A DNA stretch of 34,868 bases from NCBI GenBank assembly GCA_002422315.1, contig DIUJ01000027.1:1-34868 (forward strand). The letters run 5' to 3'. The notes beneath the pieces are model-generated. The model saw only the letters and a list, made by a program, of their open reading frames with translations, had not been told where the DNA came from and made no database searches. Positions 23,201-30,178 of the stretch are shown here, piece after piece. The position numbers and the translations under genes were made by a program. The stretch is from Bacteroidetes bacterium UBA6161 (GTDB lineage: Bacteria > Bacteroidota > Bacteroidia > NS11-12g > UBA955). How positions within the stretch are numbered: position 1 is the stretch's first letter; each line of letters opens with the position of its first letter.

Positions 23201-25279
23201 CCCATTGTTAAATCCCAAAGCAGGGTTTCCTACTTGGCAGCCATTAAAATACATTACCGGGAACTTGGCATCATTTAAATAATCGGAGGTATCACCAATA
23301 TCAATATCTAGTACAGAGGTTGAACCATGACCAAGAAAAGTAATTAAACTTAGTCCGTTATTTATTGCTTTTATAGAATTGGCTTTTATATCCAAATCGG
23401 CAGATGCACTAGAACCAACCCTAAAGAAACCTTTCACTTCTCCGCCAAAAGGTTCAGATTCTGGAAAGGTTTCCAAATAATCCAAATAGCTTCTTATGAT
23501 TCTACTTTCATTTCCATCGTTGCCCCCACCAAGGTGCATTATATTTTTCTTCCAGTAGGCATTAGGCGATTGCTCCTGTTTGATAATCTTAGACAAATAA
23601 ATAGCAATATCTGATTTAGAATCTGCGGTAAGTCTTCCTGTAGATAAAGCAGGGGAAATAATAGGTTCCCCATTTAAGCCCGCAGTATACAACACATCCG
23701 ATGCAGGCACACCTAAAATGGGCAACTTGTTTAAACTCTTAAAGCTTGGGTTTTTCTGTAAATTGGTTTGAGTCCCTCTGCCTATGAAAAATAAAAACTC
23801 CGGTTTTAAAGTACTCGAATTAGTTAACAAATAATCACAAAGCCTTCTTATAGCCAATGGATGTCTTACACCGTACGAAAATGCATCATACAAATCTTCT
23901 ACTACAAAAAGCTGGCTTGCATAGGTTGTTTTCCTATAATTTAAATAATCCTCCGTTTCCTTACCAACCAATCCTTTATGGGTAATTATAATATACTGTG
24001 AATTATTAAGCAAACTTGTAAAATTTGGCATTACCACATATTCTATCGCTGATATATTTGTAATCAAAGAACTGTCTATTGCATAAAAGTCCCATTCTAA
24101 AGCAGAAGCATTGGCAACTAAACTGTAGTTTTGAGAAGAGGTAAGTGAGGGGGTATACCTCCTGCCATTCACTAAGTCGTAAACCAAAGGATTTTGGAAT
24201 GATCCAAAACCAAAATTAGTTATATTTATCTGAGAAAGTCCATTATTCGGAGCAATGCTACCTTTTAGATTATTGTCATTAAAAAAATCAAAAGAAGCAG
24301 GAAACTCAACTTCTATGTAGGAAGGATTAAAAGTTTGAAATGGAATATTTGCAATGGAGAGGGCTTCCTGTTTAACAAAAAGTTGATTAGAACCTTGTAG
24401 GACAGAAATCGGAAATTCCAATGATTTTGATACCACTCCAAAACCAGAGGTCATTGTATCAAAATAAGGTGTAAAAAGTGTACCATTATTGCCCAAACTC
24501 AACTGTAAATGATGGTCAAATGGGAAGTTTAAATTTTGTGAAGTTGCTAATGTTTTAAAAGTTAACTTTGGATTAAAACCAGATACATTCCCCAGCATGT
24601 TTAAAGTAGAAGTTCTAAATAAAGGAGTAGAGACGTTCACTACACCATATCTATTCCCTAGCCAACCTTCCCCCTCTGTATATTCTGGATAGTATAGTGC
24701 GGTATTGGCAACAATAAATGGATGGCCTTGGTAATATGTTTCGCTAAAAACCGAAGTTGTTTTTTTGGTAAAGAAAGGAACTATGGGGTATGTATTTAAA
24801 GTGTGGTTTCTAACAACCTGCATGCGTTTGCCATTTTGAGGCGAACTATTTGGTAAAAAAGTTATAAATACGGCAGAGGTATCTGCAAATAAGGACTCAT
24901 AATCGTGCAAAGGATCATTTAAGGGATTTGAATAAAACAAAGCCCTATCCATTTTTCCATTGTTGGTAGTTGCATAAAACTCTATATAATCATCAAAATT
25001 AAAAATGCCGTCATTTTCCCCTCTTAGGAAAACGGGAATTTCTACTCCGTTTTGATATAATTGTATTTTACGAGGATCTATTACAGAAAGATCCATACCA
25101 GAATTACTTTGAAATATTGCAGTTGTTAGAGCTGTATAATCAATCCTATAGACCCCTTCTTTAGCAATTTTTACTTTAAAGTATTGCTGTTGATTATTTA
25201 TCCATTCGTTTCCATAGTTTTGCGCTATTGAAAAAAGAGGAAGCAATAGCACCAAAAAAAAGATGAATATATTGCGCAT
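20255..25279 (-). CDS. porU2: Gingipain-like C25 cysteine peptidase, putative T9SS sortase PorU2
   Basis: A 1674-residue exported protein with a signal peptide (1-19, ending FSIAQ). Residues about 410-790 are a gingipain-type C25 peptidase domain. The catalytic histidine is H651 in TFLGHGST and the nucleophile C681 in YFNGCQVGNP; the 30-residue spacing is close to that of gingipain R. Beta-rich CARDB and Ig-like domains follow. The end (about 1560-1674) carries PYPNPF and a FlgD-like FTWDGTDQFGDRLANGVYLY, a T9SS-type C-terminal region. Classical PorU, the sortase that cleaves sorting domains and attaches cargo to lipopolysaccharide, is about 1150 residues, so this is the longer PorU2-type paralogue. 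Whether it is a sortase or a surface protease is not settled by sequence. Confidence 0.82.
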   Translation of the reverse strand: MRNIFIFFLVLLLPLFSIAQNYGNEWINNQQQYFKVKIAKEGVYRIDYTALTTAIFQSNSGMDLSVIDPRKIQLYQNGVEIPVFLRGENDGIFNFDDYIEFYATTNNGKMDRALFYSNPLNDPLHDYESLFADTSAVFITFLPNSSPQNGKRMQVVRNHTLNTYPIVPFFTKKTTSVFSETYYQGHPFIVANTALYYPEYTEGEGWLGNRYGVVNVSTPLFRTSTLNMLGNVSGFNPKLTFKTLATSQNLNFPFDHHLQLSLGNNGTLFTPYFDTMTSGFGVVSKSLEFPISVLQGSNQLFVKQEALSIANIPFQTFNPSYIEVEFPASFDFFNDNNLKGSIAPNNGLSQINITNFGFGSFQNPLVYDLVNGRRYTPSLTSSQNYSLVANASALEWDFYAIDSSLITNISAIEYVVMPNFTSLLNNSQYIIITHKGLVGKETEDYLNYRKTTYASQLFVVEDLYDAFSYGVRHPLAIRRLCDYLLTNSSTLKPEFLFFIGRGTQTNLQKNPSFKSLNKLPILGVPASDVLYTAGLNGEPIISPALSTGRLTADSKSDIAIYLSKIIKQEQSPNAYWKKNIMHLGGGNDGNESRIIRSYLDYLETFPESEPFGGEVKGFFRVGSSASADLDIKANSIKAINNGLSLITFLGHGSTSVLDIDIGDTSDYLNDAKFPVMYFNGCQVGNPALGFNNGNLFFGERMLRASNKGGVVFMGQTALSELGTVGGQMQRFYMNMFQSNVGKPVGFIHKETLKQSLDYNNPLSRYHNTVLFFQGDPAFKISNPSLPDYFVDNSSVFISPSNVNSLSDSFNLGIIVKNAGRYIPEDSFFIRVKRVWPNNSNTQDTVFKVPALSFNDTFYLTYKTKDLATTGQNIFEVWLNPSRTVLESDYGNNYVRFDRNIEGNGISLLYPPSFGIHNKADTVELIAQSLNLLKENNQFIFEIDTNPKFNSPWVKRTVPALNAGNLVSWKVLILPTDSTVYYWRARLNLPTEQGGFWEDRSFIYIKDGSTGWSQSHHPQFYKSSDLNGITLDTLKREFEFQRTERSIWVDTRINSHANLGVKFAGYASQDVNPGAGGSFIAVLFDKNTLELMLHPNHYPKCWRGATYPPFQAERDKAYYCFGNTASDLNDFEALVNDLPEGTHMAFFTRYESNISTWSETLKGVLRRFGAKAFEGYSLNQTAYVMVGTLGSDSAAEHMSHINSSTQGYAAVEGRILGRIDRGSLQSSLIGPAEKWGNTFFDFRNTPEIPNADEINYSIIGIDTNKNEVVLYSNLTAISQDISSIDAKNFRYIKLVSNFKDELDRSASLLRHWMVTFDELPEGTVNTGNNYVFYKDTIQEGDSLRVNIAFQNISPKSMDSVFYSYFVLNLSNQSVLYQGQGTGNPISKGEAVFLNTSFPSIGLSGNYSLNIAFNPDMKQPEVSLSNNYINIPFFVRNDKLNPLLDVTFDGKHIVNGEIVSPSPRILITSKDENKFLLQTDTSAFDISLRRPGSLNFEKIDNFSNDLVFRPATNSNNMASIEYKPNDLPDGKYTLRVQSRDMSGNNSGKDFYSIDFQVINQNSITNFYPYPNPFTTQMKFVFTMTGKQIPEDIRIKIFTISGKVVREINKEELGPIRVGNNISEFTWDGTDQFGDRLANGVYLYQVRIIHSGEEFIHRESAGDASFNKNMGKIYLMR

Positions 25280-25306
25280 AAAATTATCTTAAAACTTAAT
25301 TGGGTT

Positions 25307-25314
25307 CAAATATA
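25307..25314 (-). promoter_or_regulatory. Putative -7 element of the PorU2-type gene
   Basis: TATATTTG (25314-25307) on the minus strand matches TAnnTTTG exactly. The nearest -33 candidate is only a TTG at 25332-25330 with a short 15-nt gap, so support is partial. The leader would be about 20 nt. Confidence 0.45.
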
Positions 25315-25351
25315 CCAAATATTTAATTGCAATCTAAATATATATTAAACT

Positions 25352-26068
25352 ATGAATCATGAGATTAAAAACTTCTACCTAATACCAAATCAGATTGGAG
25401 AAAGCGAAAACCCTGAGCACTATCCCTTATACAACATTAAGATCTTAGAAAAAATCGATTTGTTAATTGTAGAGAACCCGAAACCCACTAGAGCATTTCT
25501 AAAAAAACTATCCCTTCAAAAAACCTTGTCGGAATTTGAGATATATTCATTGCCACAAAGCCGAAAACAGGAACCTGACTATTTAGAAATAGAAAATCTT
25601 TTCTTGACTTATAACAATATAGGGTTTATGTCAGATGCGGGATTGCCTTGTATTGCAGACCCCGGGGCGCTATTGGTAACAATAGCAAGAAGAAAAAACT
25701 TCAAAATCAACCCTCTAGTAGGAGCCTCCTCTCTTATGCTTGGCTTAATGGCAAGTGGCTTAAATGGTCAGCGCTTTGTGTTTGAGGGCTATTTGCCAGT
25801 AAATGAACTCGATCTAAGAAAAAGACTAAGAGAGATAGAGCGAAACATAGCTACGAATGGCTCTACTCATTTTTTCATAGAAACTCCATATAGAAATCAA
25901 CAACTACTCGAGTTTTTATTGAAAAATATAAATACAAAGTTGAGACTATGCCTTGCGTTGAATCTTTTACAAAACGATGAAAGCATACATACCTTATTTA
26001 TAGAGGATTGGATTAAAACAAACTTTACTTTAGATAAAAAACCTTGTGTATTTTACCTAGGTATTTAA
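25352..26068 (+). CDS. RsmI-like SAM-dependent methyltransferase (tetrapyrrole methylase fold)
   Basis: A 238-residue member of the tetrapyrrole methylase superfamily, close to RsmI, which 2'-O-methylates 16S rRNA C1402. The SAM-site signature GFMSDAGLPCIADPG (residues 91-105) is intact, followed by PLVGASSLMLGLMASGLNGQRFVFEGYLP. Many Bacteroidota encode two RsmI-like proteins, and this sequence, starting NFYLIPNQIGE, looks like the second shorter type rather than canonical RsmI. Its substrate is therefore uncertain. It is transcribed divergently from the PorU2-type gene, and its stop codon overlaps that of folA. Confidence 0.83.
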   Translation: MNHEIKNFYLIPNQIGESENPEHYPLYNIKILEKIDLLIVENPKPTRAFLKKLSLQKTLSEFEIYSLPQSRKQEPDYLEIENLFLTYNNIGFMSDAGLPCIADPGALLVTIARRKNFKINPLVGASSLMLGLMASGLNGQRFVFEGYLPVNELDLRKRLREIERNIATNGSTHFFIETPYRNQQLLEFLLKNINTKLRLCLALNLLQNDESIHTLFIEDWIKTNFTLDKKPCVFYLGI

Positions 26069-26550
26069 GGTTTTTGGTAAACACAAAATTCCATAGCATA
26101 CCTATGTTTTTCATCTATGGGATGAAAAAGAGAATATTTTAAATCATAAGACTCTAAAGGTATTTGCCAAAAAGCATCCGCTTTAAAGCTACCTAAAACC
26201 CTAGTTATAATTAATTTATTATAATAATCCTCAAACTCCTTATAAACCATCTGCCCTCCAATCACAAATATATCTTTGCTTTGAGATTTGGCAATTTGCA
26301 AAGCTTGTTCTATACTTTGAACAAGTTCAATTCCCTCTTGTTGTATAGATTTGGAAGATATTACAATGTTTAGTCTTCCAGGTAGTGGCTTTCCTATAGA
26401 CTCGAATGTTTTACGGCCCATAATTACAGGACAACCAAGAGTATGTTTTTTAAACCACTTAAAATCATCTGGTAAATGCCACAACAAAGAGTTCTCAAAG
26501 CCTATTTCATTGTTTTCTCCTATAGCTACAATTGCACAAATGTTTTGCAT
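26065..26550 (-). CDS. folA: Dihydrofolate reductase
   Basis: A 161-residue DHFR, which regenerates tetrahydrofolate with NADPH and is the trimethoprim target. Conserved features are ICAIVAIGENNEIG, LLWHLPDDFKWFKKHT with W24 and catalytic D29, VIMGRKTFESIG with the NADPH-binding arginine, LPGRLNIVIS, and FVIGGQMVYKEF. The length is normal. It lies 8 nt after the PorV/PorQ-family gene, so it is probably translated from the metH-led transcript. The stop codon overlaps that of the convergent methyltransferase gene. Confidence 0.96.
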   Translation of the reverse strand: MQNICAIVAIGENNEIGFENSLLWHLPDDFKWFKKHTLGCPVIMGRKTFESIGKPLPGRLNIVISSKSIQQEGIELVQSIEQALQIAKSQSKDIFVIGGQMVYKEFEDYYNKLIITRVLGSFKADAFWQIPLESYDLKYSLFHPIDEKHRYAMEFCVYQKP

Positions 26551-26558
26551 TTAACTTC

Positions 26559-27698
26559 TTATTTTGATGATTTATCAGACCTATTAATTCCGATTTTTAT
26601 TGAAAACACATTCGAATACCTAGCCGCACTATTGTCACCAATATCTGTTAAGGCATAGTCTAGAGAAAAGTTTTGAATTCTTAACCCTATTCCTGCTGTA
26701 GGAGAAACAGTGGTAATTTTAGACGTTCCATCTGCTCTTAGCTCTGATTGTGCATTAAATACCCCCAGTCTAAGAAAAACTTTATTTTGATCGTTTTTTA
26801 ATCTGTAGCCCGTTTCAAATCCGATTTTTGGGTCAATACTAATTACATTGCTTTTTATAAGGGTATTCCTCTTACCATCTGTAGTTGTTTCTAAATCTAC
26901 TACTGCGGTTATATCAAAATCATTTATTTGTTTTTTATATGCTGTACCTAAAATCATCCTAGGCAAGGTAATTTCCAAGGTATTTGTTGGAACCATATTT
27001 TGATTTTGTACAAGTGCGTCTATTTGTTGTTCTGTAAAGCTGTAGTTCCAAGCATTAAAAGTAGAAGTTGCATCTTTTACCATCACACCAACATTCCAAT
27101 TGTTTGCTATTTCTGTAATTTTAAATGCTGCATCAAATCCAAAGCCCCAAGCATTTGCAAATGAACCAGCAGTTCTATTAATTAATTTAGCATTTATACC
27201 CCAGCTCATATCGGCATTTTTCATTCCCGAGATGTATTTAAAATTTTTGTTGTCTACTTTTTGAGCATAAGAAAACAAAAAGGCGTAATCTACTGCAGAG
27301 AATTGCGAAATCCTATCGTAGTTTATCTCCCCATTTCTTATTAAGTCCAAAGTATTGAGTATCCCATCTACTCCAAATCGAATTACAGAAATACCAAGTG
27401 CATTGTTTTCTGAGGGTTTAAAAGCAAATGCTAAATAATCGTAATTAGCAATTCCCCCAAAATAAGAATTATGCATAAAAGCAGCCTGCACATTGTCCTT
27501 AATTTGAGCTAAACCAGCAGGATTCCAATATCCAGAATAAACATCCGTAGAACTTGCTGTTTGAGCATTTCCCATGCCTAATGCACGAGCCCCAACGCCT
27601 AAACTCAGAAATTCATTGCTATATTTTGTTGCATTTTGAGCATTTGTAGCTAAAGTTGCTACAAAAAGTACTACGAATAGTAAATATCTTTTTTTCAT
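26559..27698 (-). CDS. porV2: PorV/PorQ family outer-membrane protein, probably PorV2-type
   Basis: A 379-residue protein with a signal peptide (1-20, ending TNAQ). The mature part opens with the family signature FLSLGVGARALGMGNAQTA and YWNPAGLA, then alternates short hydrophobic strands to a terminal strand (FSIKIGINR), as expected for a FadL-like 14-strand barrel. PorV shuttles T9SS cargo from the translocon to the PorU sortase. The FLSLGVGARA motif and the presence of a PorU2-type gene 5 kb away favour the PorV2 branch, but PorQ-like or generic PorV/PorQ remain possible. It overlaps the upstream AcpH-like gene by 4 nt (ATGA) and is 8 nt from folA. Confidence 0.78.
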   Translation of the reverse strand: MKKRYLLFVVLFVATLATNAQNATKYSNEFLSLGVGARALGMGNAQTASSTDVYSGYWNPAGLAQIKDNVQAAFMHNSYFGGIANYDYLAFAFKPSENNALGISVIRFGVDGILNTLDLIRNGEINYDRISQFSAVDYAFLFSYAQKVDNKNFKYISGMKNADMSWGINAKLINRTAGSFANAWGFGFDAAFKITEIANNWNVGVMVKDATSTFNAWNYSFTEQQIDALVQNQNMVPTNTLEITLPRMILGTAYKKQINDFDITAVVDLETTTDGKRNTLIKSNVISIDPKIGFETGYRLKNDQNKVFLRLGVFNAQSELRADGTSKITTVSPTAGIGLRIQNFSLDYALTDIGDNSAARYSNVFSIKIGINRSDKSSK

Positions 27699-28363
27699 TC
27701 TTTCAGTTTCGGTAAATCAATTTCTATTTTATCTAAATCGTGTAAAGCTACGTTTAATTTGAGGTCTATTTCTTTTTTTAAAGAATCAGACATTATATTC
27801 AAACCAGCCTTTTTGTATACCCACCATAACGTAGATAAAAACATTTCATTGTTTGTGTAAGCAAAAATATGTTTATCTAACGTAATTTTCTGCATTCTAG
27901 ACATAAAAACTTCGAAATTTTTCTTTTCTTTGAACCAATCCCTCTTGGAATTAAACTGTTTTACACACAGTTCTAATTCTACGTACATTTGTTTTGCTTC
28001 TCTAGGATATAAAGCAACAAGTTTTCTATCAACAAACATTTCGGAAAGAACATGAATAAAAAACCAGTATCTTGGAATATCTTTTATTTCTAAATGTTGA
28101 ATCAAAACCGATTTAACCTTTATTTGAAGATCCGCAAAAAACAATGAAGGATGAAATATTGCATCTCTATACAAATGCATTGATATCCCTTGACTAAAGC
28201 TTATTAAATCCTCGTCTAAAGAATCAGAATTTTCCTTGTTGAAAAAAATACTTGGTTCTTTTAGTTTATATAAATCCCTGAAAAGATCAGGATAAATTAA
28301 CCCGAAATTATATACTGTATTACCCTCTTTGTGGTCTAAATAATAATGAGAGAAAAAGTTCAC
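27695..28363 (-). CDS. AcpH-like (acyl-carrier-protein phosphodiesterase-related) hypothetical protein
   Basis: A 222-residue soluble protein starting with GTG (MNFFSHYYLD). The start pattern NFxxHxY, a following NFGLIYPDL, then QGISMHLYRDAIFHPSLFF and the later MFVDRKLV resemble the layout of AcpH (ACP phosphodiesterase), an HD-like family whose members begin MNFLAHLYL and place histidines and aspartates at these points. The match is to the pattern only; overall similarity is weak and the motifs are changed. The 4'-phosphopantetheine hydrolase activity of AcpH cannot be assumed. It starts 3 nt after the metH stop and overlaps the next gene by 4 nt. Confidence 0.55.
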   Translation of the reverse strand: MNFFSHYYLDHKEGNTVYNFGLIYPDLFRDLYKLKEPSIFFNKENSDSLDEDLISFSQGISMHLYRDAIFHPSLFFADLQIKVKSVLIQHLEIKDIPRYWFFIHVLSEMFVDRKLVALYPREAKQMYVELELCVKQFNSKRDWFKEKKNFEVFMSRMQKITLDKHIFAYTNNEMFLSTLWWVYKKAGLNIMSDSLKKEIDLKLNVALHDLDKIEIDLPKLKE

Positions 28364-28366
28364 GAA

Positions 28367-29389
28367 CTACTTGTTTTTAAAATGTATCGAAGGCCTCTGT
28401 CTTGGGGTATATTTCTTAGCTATGTTTGCAATATAAGCAATATGTTCTGGAGTTGTGCCGCAGCAGCCACCTAAAATATTTACCCATTTATTATCTAAAA
28501 ATTCTTGCAACTGAGAACCCATCATTTCTGGTGTTTCATCATAAGCACCAAATTCATTTGGCAAACCGGCATTAGGATAGGCACTTACATATACCCATGC
28601 TTTATTACTTAACTCTGCTATATAGGAAGCCATTTGCTTTGCCCCAAGAGCACAATTCAACCCAATAGAAATTATATTTGCATGGGATACAGAAATCCAA
28701 AAAGCTTCTGATGTTTGACCAGAAAGTGTTCTTCCGCTTGCGTCTGTAATTGTCCCGCTTACCATTACTGGTATATCTAAGTTTTTTTCTTCCTTTATAG
28801 AATTTATTGCAAAAAGTGCAGCTTTACAGTTCAGGGTATCAAATACGGTTTCTACAAGTAAGATATCTACTCCCCCAATTATTAAGGCCTCAATTTGTTC
28901 GGTATAATTTTGGACTAAATCCTGAAAAGAAACTGCTCTGTATCCTGGGTTATTAACATCTGGCGACAAGGACGCTGTTTTATTTGTGGGACCAATGGCG
29001 CCTGCAACAAAAACTTTCTTTTCTGGATTTTCAAGCATTGCTATGTTCGCGCAATCTTTTGCAATTTGGGCGGCAGCAATATTTAGTTCAGTTACTACTT
29101 CCTCCATTCCGTAGTCTGCCATTGAAATCCTATTCGAATTAAATGTATTTGTTTCTATAATGTCTGCACCGGCATTTATAAAAAGAGAGTGTATTTCTTT
29201 AATAAGATGAGGAGCCGTAATGTTTAACAAATCATTATTCCCTCTTTGAGGCATGGCATGACTAGCAAATCTTTCACCCCTGAAATCTTCTTCTGAAAGC
29301 TTATGTTTCTGAATCATTGTGCCCATTGCACCATCAATTATCATAATTCTTTGACTTAGAATTTTTTCTAATTGCTCTGTTGTTGTCAT
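28367..29389 (-). CDS. metH: Methionine synthase, homocysteine-binding half (split MetH)
   Basis: A 340-residue homocysteine S-methyltransferase domain corresponding to the N-terminal module of cobalamin-dependent MetH. It opens with IMIIDGAMGTMIQ and carries the zinc-ligand cysteines in GLNCALGAKQM and LGGCCGTTPEH. Bacteroidota commonly split MetH into this module and a second protein with the folate, cobalamin and activation domains. That second half is not next to it here. A stand-alone B12-independent methyltransferase (MmuM-like) is less likely because of the MetH-type motifs. The ATG at 29389 is preferred over a TTG at 29398, since that codon falls inside the -7 promoter box. It heads a four-gene run ending in folA. 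Confidence 0.9.
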   Translation of the reverse strand: MTTTEQLEKILSQRIMIIDGAMGTMIQKHKLSEEDFRGERFASHAMPQRGNNDLLNITAPHLIKEIHSLFINAGADIIETNTFNSNRISMADYGMEEVVTELNIAAAQIAKDCANIAMLENPEKKVFVAGAIGPTNKTASLSPDVNNPGYRAVSFQDLVQNYTEQIEALIIGGVDILLVETVFDTLNCKAALFAINSIKEEKNLDIPVMVSGTITDASGRTLSGQTSEAFWISVSHANIISIGLNCALGAKQMASYIAELSNKAWVYVSAYPNAGLPNEFGAYDETPEMMGSQLQEFLDNKWVNILGGCCGTTPEHIAYIANIAKKYTPRQRPSIHFKNK

Positions 29390-29395
29390 AGGCTG

Positions 29396-29403
29396 CAAAG
29401 GTA
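29396..29403 (-). promoter_or_regulatory. -7 element of the metH-folA cluster
   Basis: TACCTTTG (29403-29396) on the minus strand matches TAnnTTTG and ends 6 nt before the metH ATG. The same octamer precedes rnpB. A -33 TTTG at the usual distance is not clear. It lies in the 36-nt gap after the carbonic anhydrase gene. Confidence 0.5.
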
Positions 29404-29425
29404 ACCTAAATTCTATTATATAGTT

Positions 29426-30076
29426 TTACAATACTTGCTTTTTGGAATCTATAGAATAAACTGGATGTAGACTTTGGGAATTATTAATAGAAATCTTCAA
29501 ATCGTTAATTAAGCCATCTTTTACATCATAAACCCATCCATGAATATGAGGAAATTCTCCCTCTTCCCATGCTTCTTGTATAAAATTGACTTTAGATAAA
29601 TTTAGCACTTGCTCTGTTACATTCAGCTCCACCAATCTGTCCGCCCTTTTTGTTTTATCAACAATTGAATCAAGTTCATGCTGATGAAGTCTATAAACGT
29701 CCTTTATATGGGTAAGCCAATTGTCTAAAAATCCAAATTTACTATCGCTCATCGCAGCTATTACACCACCACATCCATAATGACCACATACAATTATATG
29801 TTTTACTTTTAAAGCCCTTACTGCATAGTATACTACACTTAGAACATTGGCATCGGTATGAACAACAATATTGGCAATATTCCTATGCACAAATATAGAA
29901 CCAGGCTTTGTTTTAGTTATCTCAGTTGCTGGAACCCTGCTATCAGAACAGCCAATCCATAGGAATTCAGGATTTTGACCTACCGCTAAATTTTTAAAAA
30001 AATCTGGATTTAATGCATTTGTTTCAGAAACCCATTCTTTATTTCCTTTGAGTAGCGCTTCGTAATTGTTTTCCAT
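29426..30076 (-). CDS. Beta-class carbonic anhydrase
   Basis: A 216-residue beta-carbonic anhydrase, which interconverts CO2 and bicarbonate. The zinc ligands C43, H99 and C102 (in GCSDSR and CGHYGCGG) and the catalytic D45-R47 pair are all present, with the family motif VHRNIANIV between. The chosen ATG at 30076 gives the usual family start (MENNYEALLKGNKEW). A longer reading from 30163 would add a hydrophobic segment, but it begins inside the terminator of the upstream gene and spans a -7 promoter box, so it is rejected. It probably supplies bicarbonate to carboxylases. A cytoplasmic location is expected. Confidence 0.94.
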   Translation of the reverse strand: MENNYEALLKGNKEWVSETNALNPDFFKNLAVGQNPEFLWIGCSDSRVPATEITKTKPGSIFVHRNIANIVVHTDANVLSVVYYAVRALKVKHIIVCGHYGCGGVIAAMSDSKFGFLDNWLTHIKDVYRLHQHELDSIVDKTKRADRLVELNVTEQVLNLSKVNFIQEAWEEGEFPHIHGWVYDVKDGLINDLKISINNSQSLHPVYSIDSKKQVL

Positions 30077-30080
30077 TGTA

Positions 30081-30088
30081 CAAATATA
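30081..30088 (-). promoter_or_regulatory. -7 element of the carbonic anhydrase gene
   Basis: TATATTTG (30088-30081) on the minus strand ends only 4 nt before the ATG at 30076. It matches TAnnTTTG; no clear TTTG is seen upstream. Taken at face value, transcription would begin at or beside the start codon. Confidence 0.5.
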
Positions 30089-30139
30089 TACATTTACTAT
30101 CGCTATTAATAATATTACTATTACACAAAATAGTATTGC

Positions 30140-30175
30140 TTTAAAAGTAAAAAAGGAGGGCAATTGCCCTCCTTT
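30140..30175 (-). terminator. Intrinsic terminator of the outer-membrane coiled-coil gene
   Basis: A perfect palindrome with 10-bp arms (AAAGGAGGGC 30152-30161, GCCCTCCTTT 30166-30175) around an AATT loop, followed on the minus strand by a T-rich run. It starts 4 nt beyond the stop codon of the gene ending at 30179. Confidence 0.93.
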
Positions 30176-30178
30176 AAT

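Noticed and set aside
30077..30163. N-terminal extension of carbonic anhydrase that would add a hydrophobic signal-anchor-like segment
   Set aside because: It begins inside the terminator hairpin of the upstream gene and is crossed by a -7 box 4 nt before the family-typical start, so it is most likely untranslated DNA.
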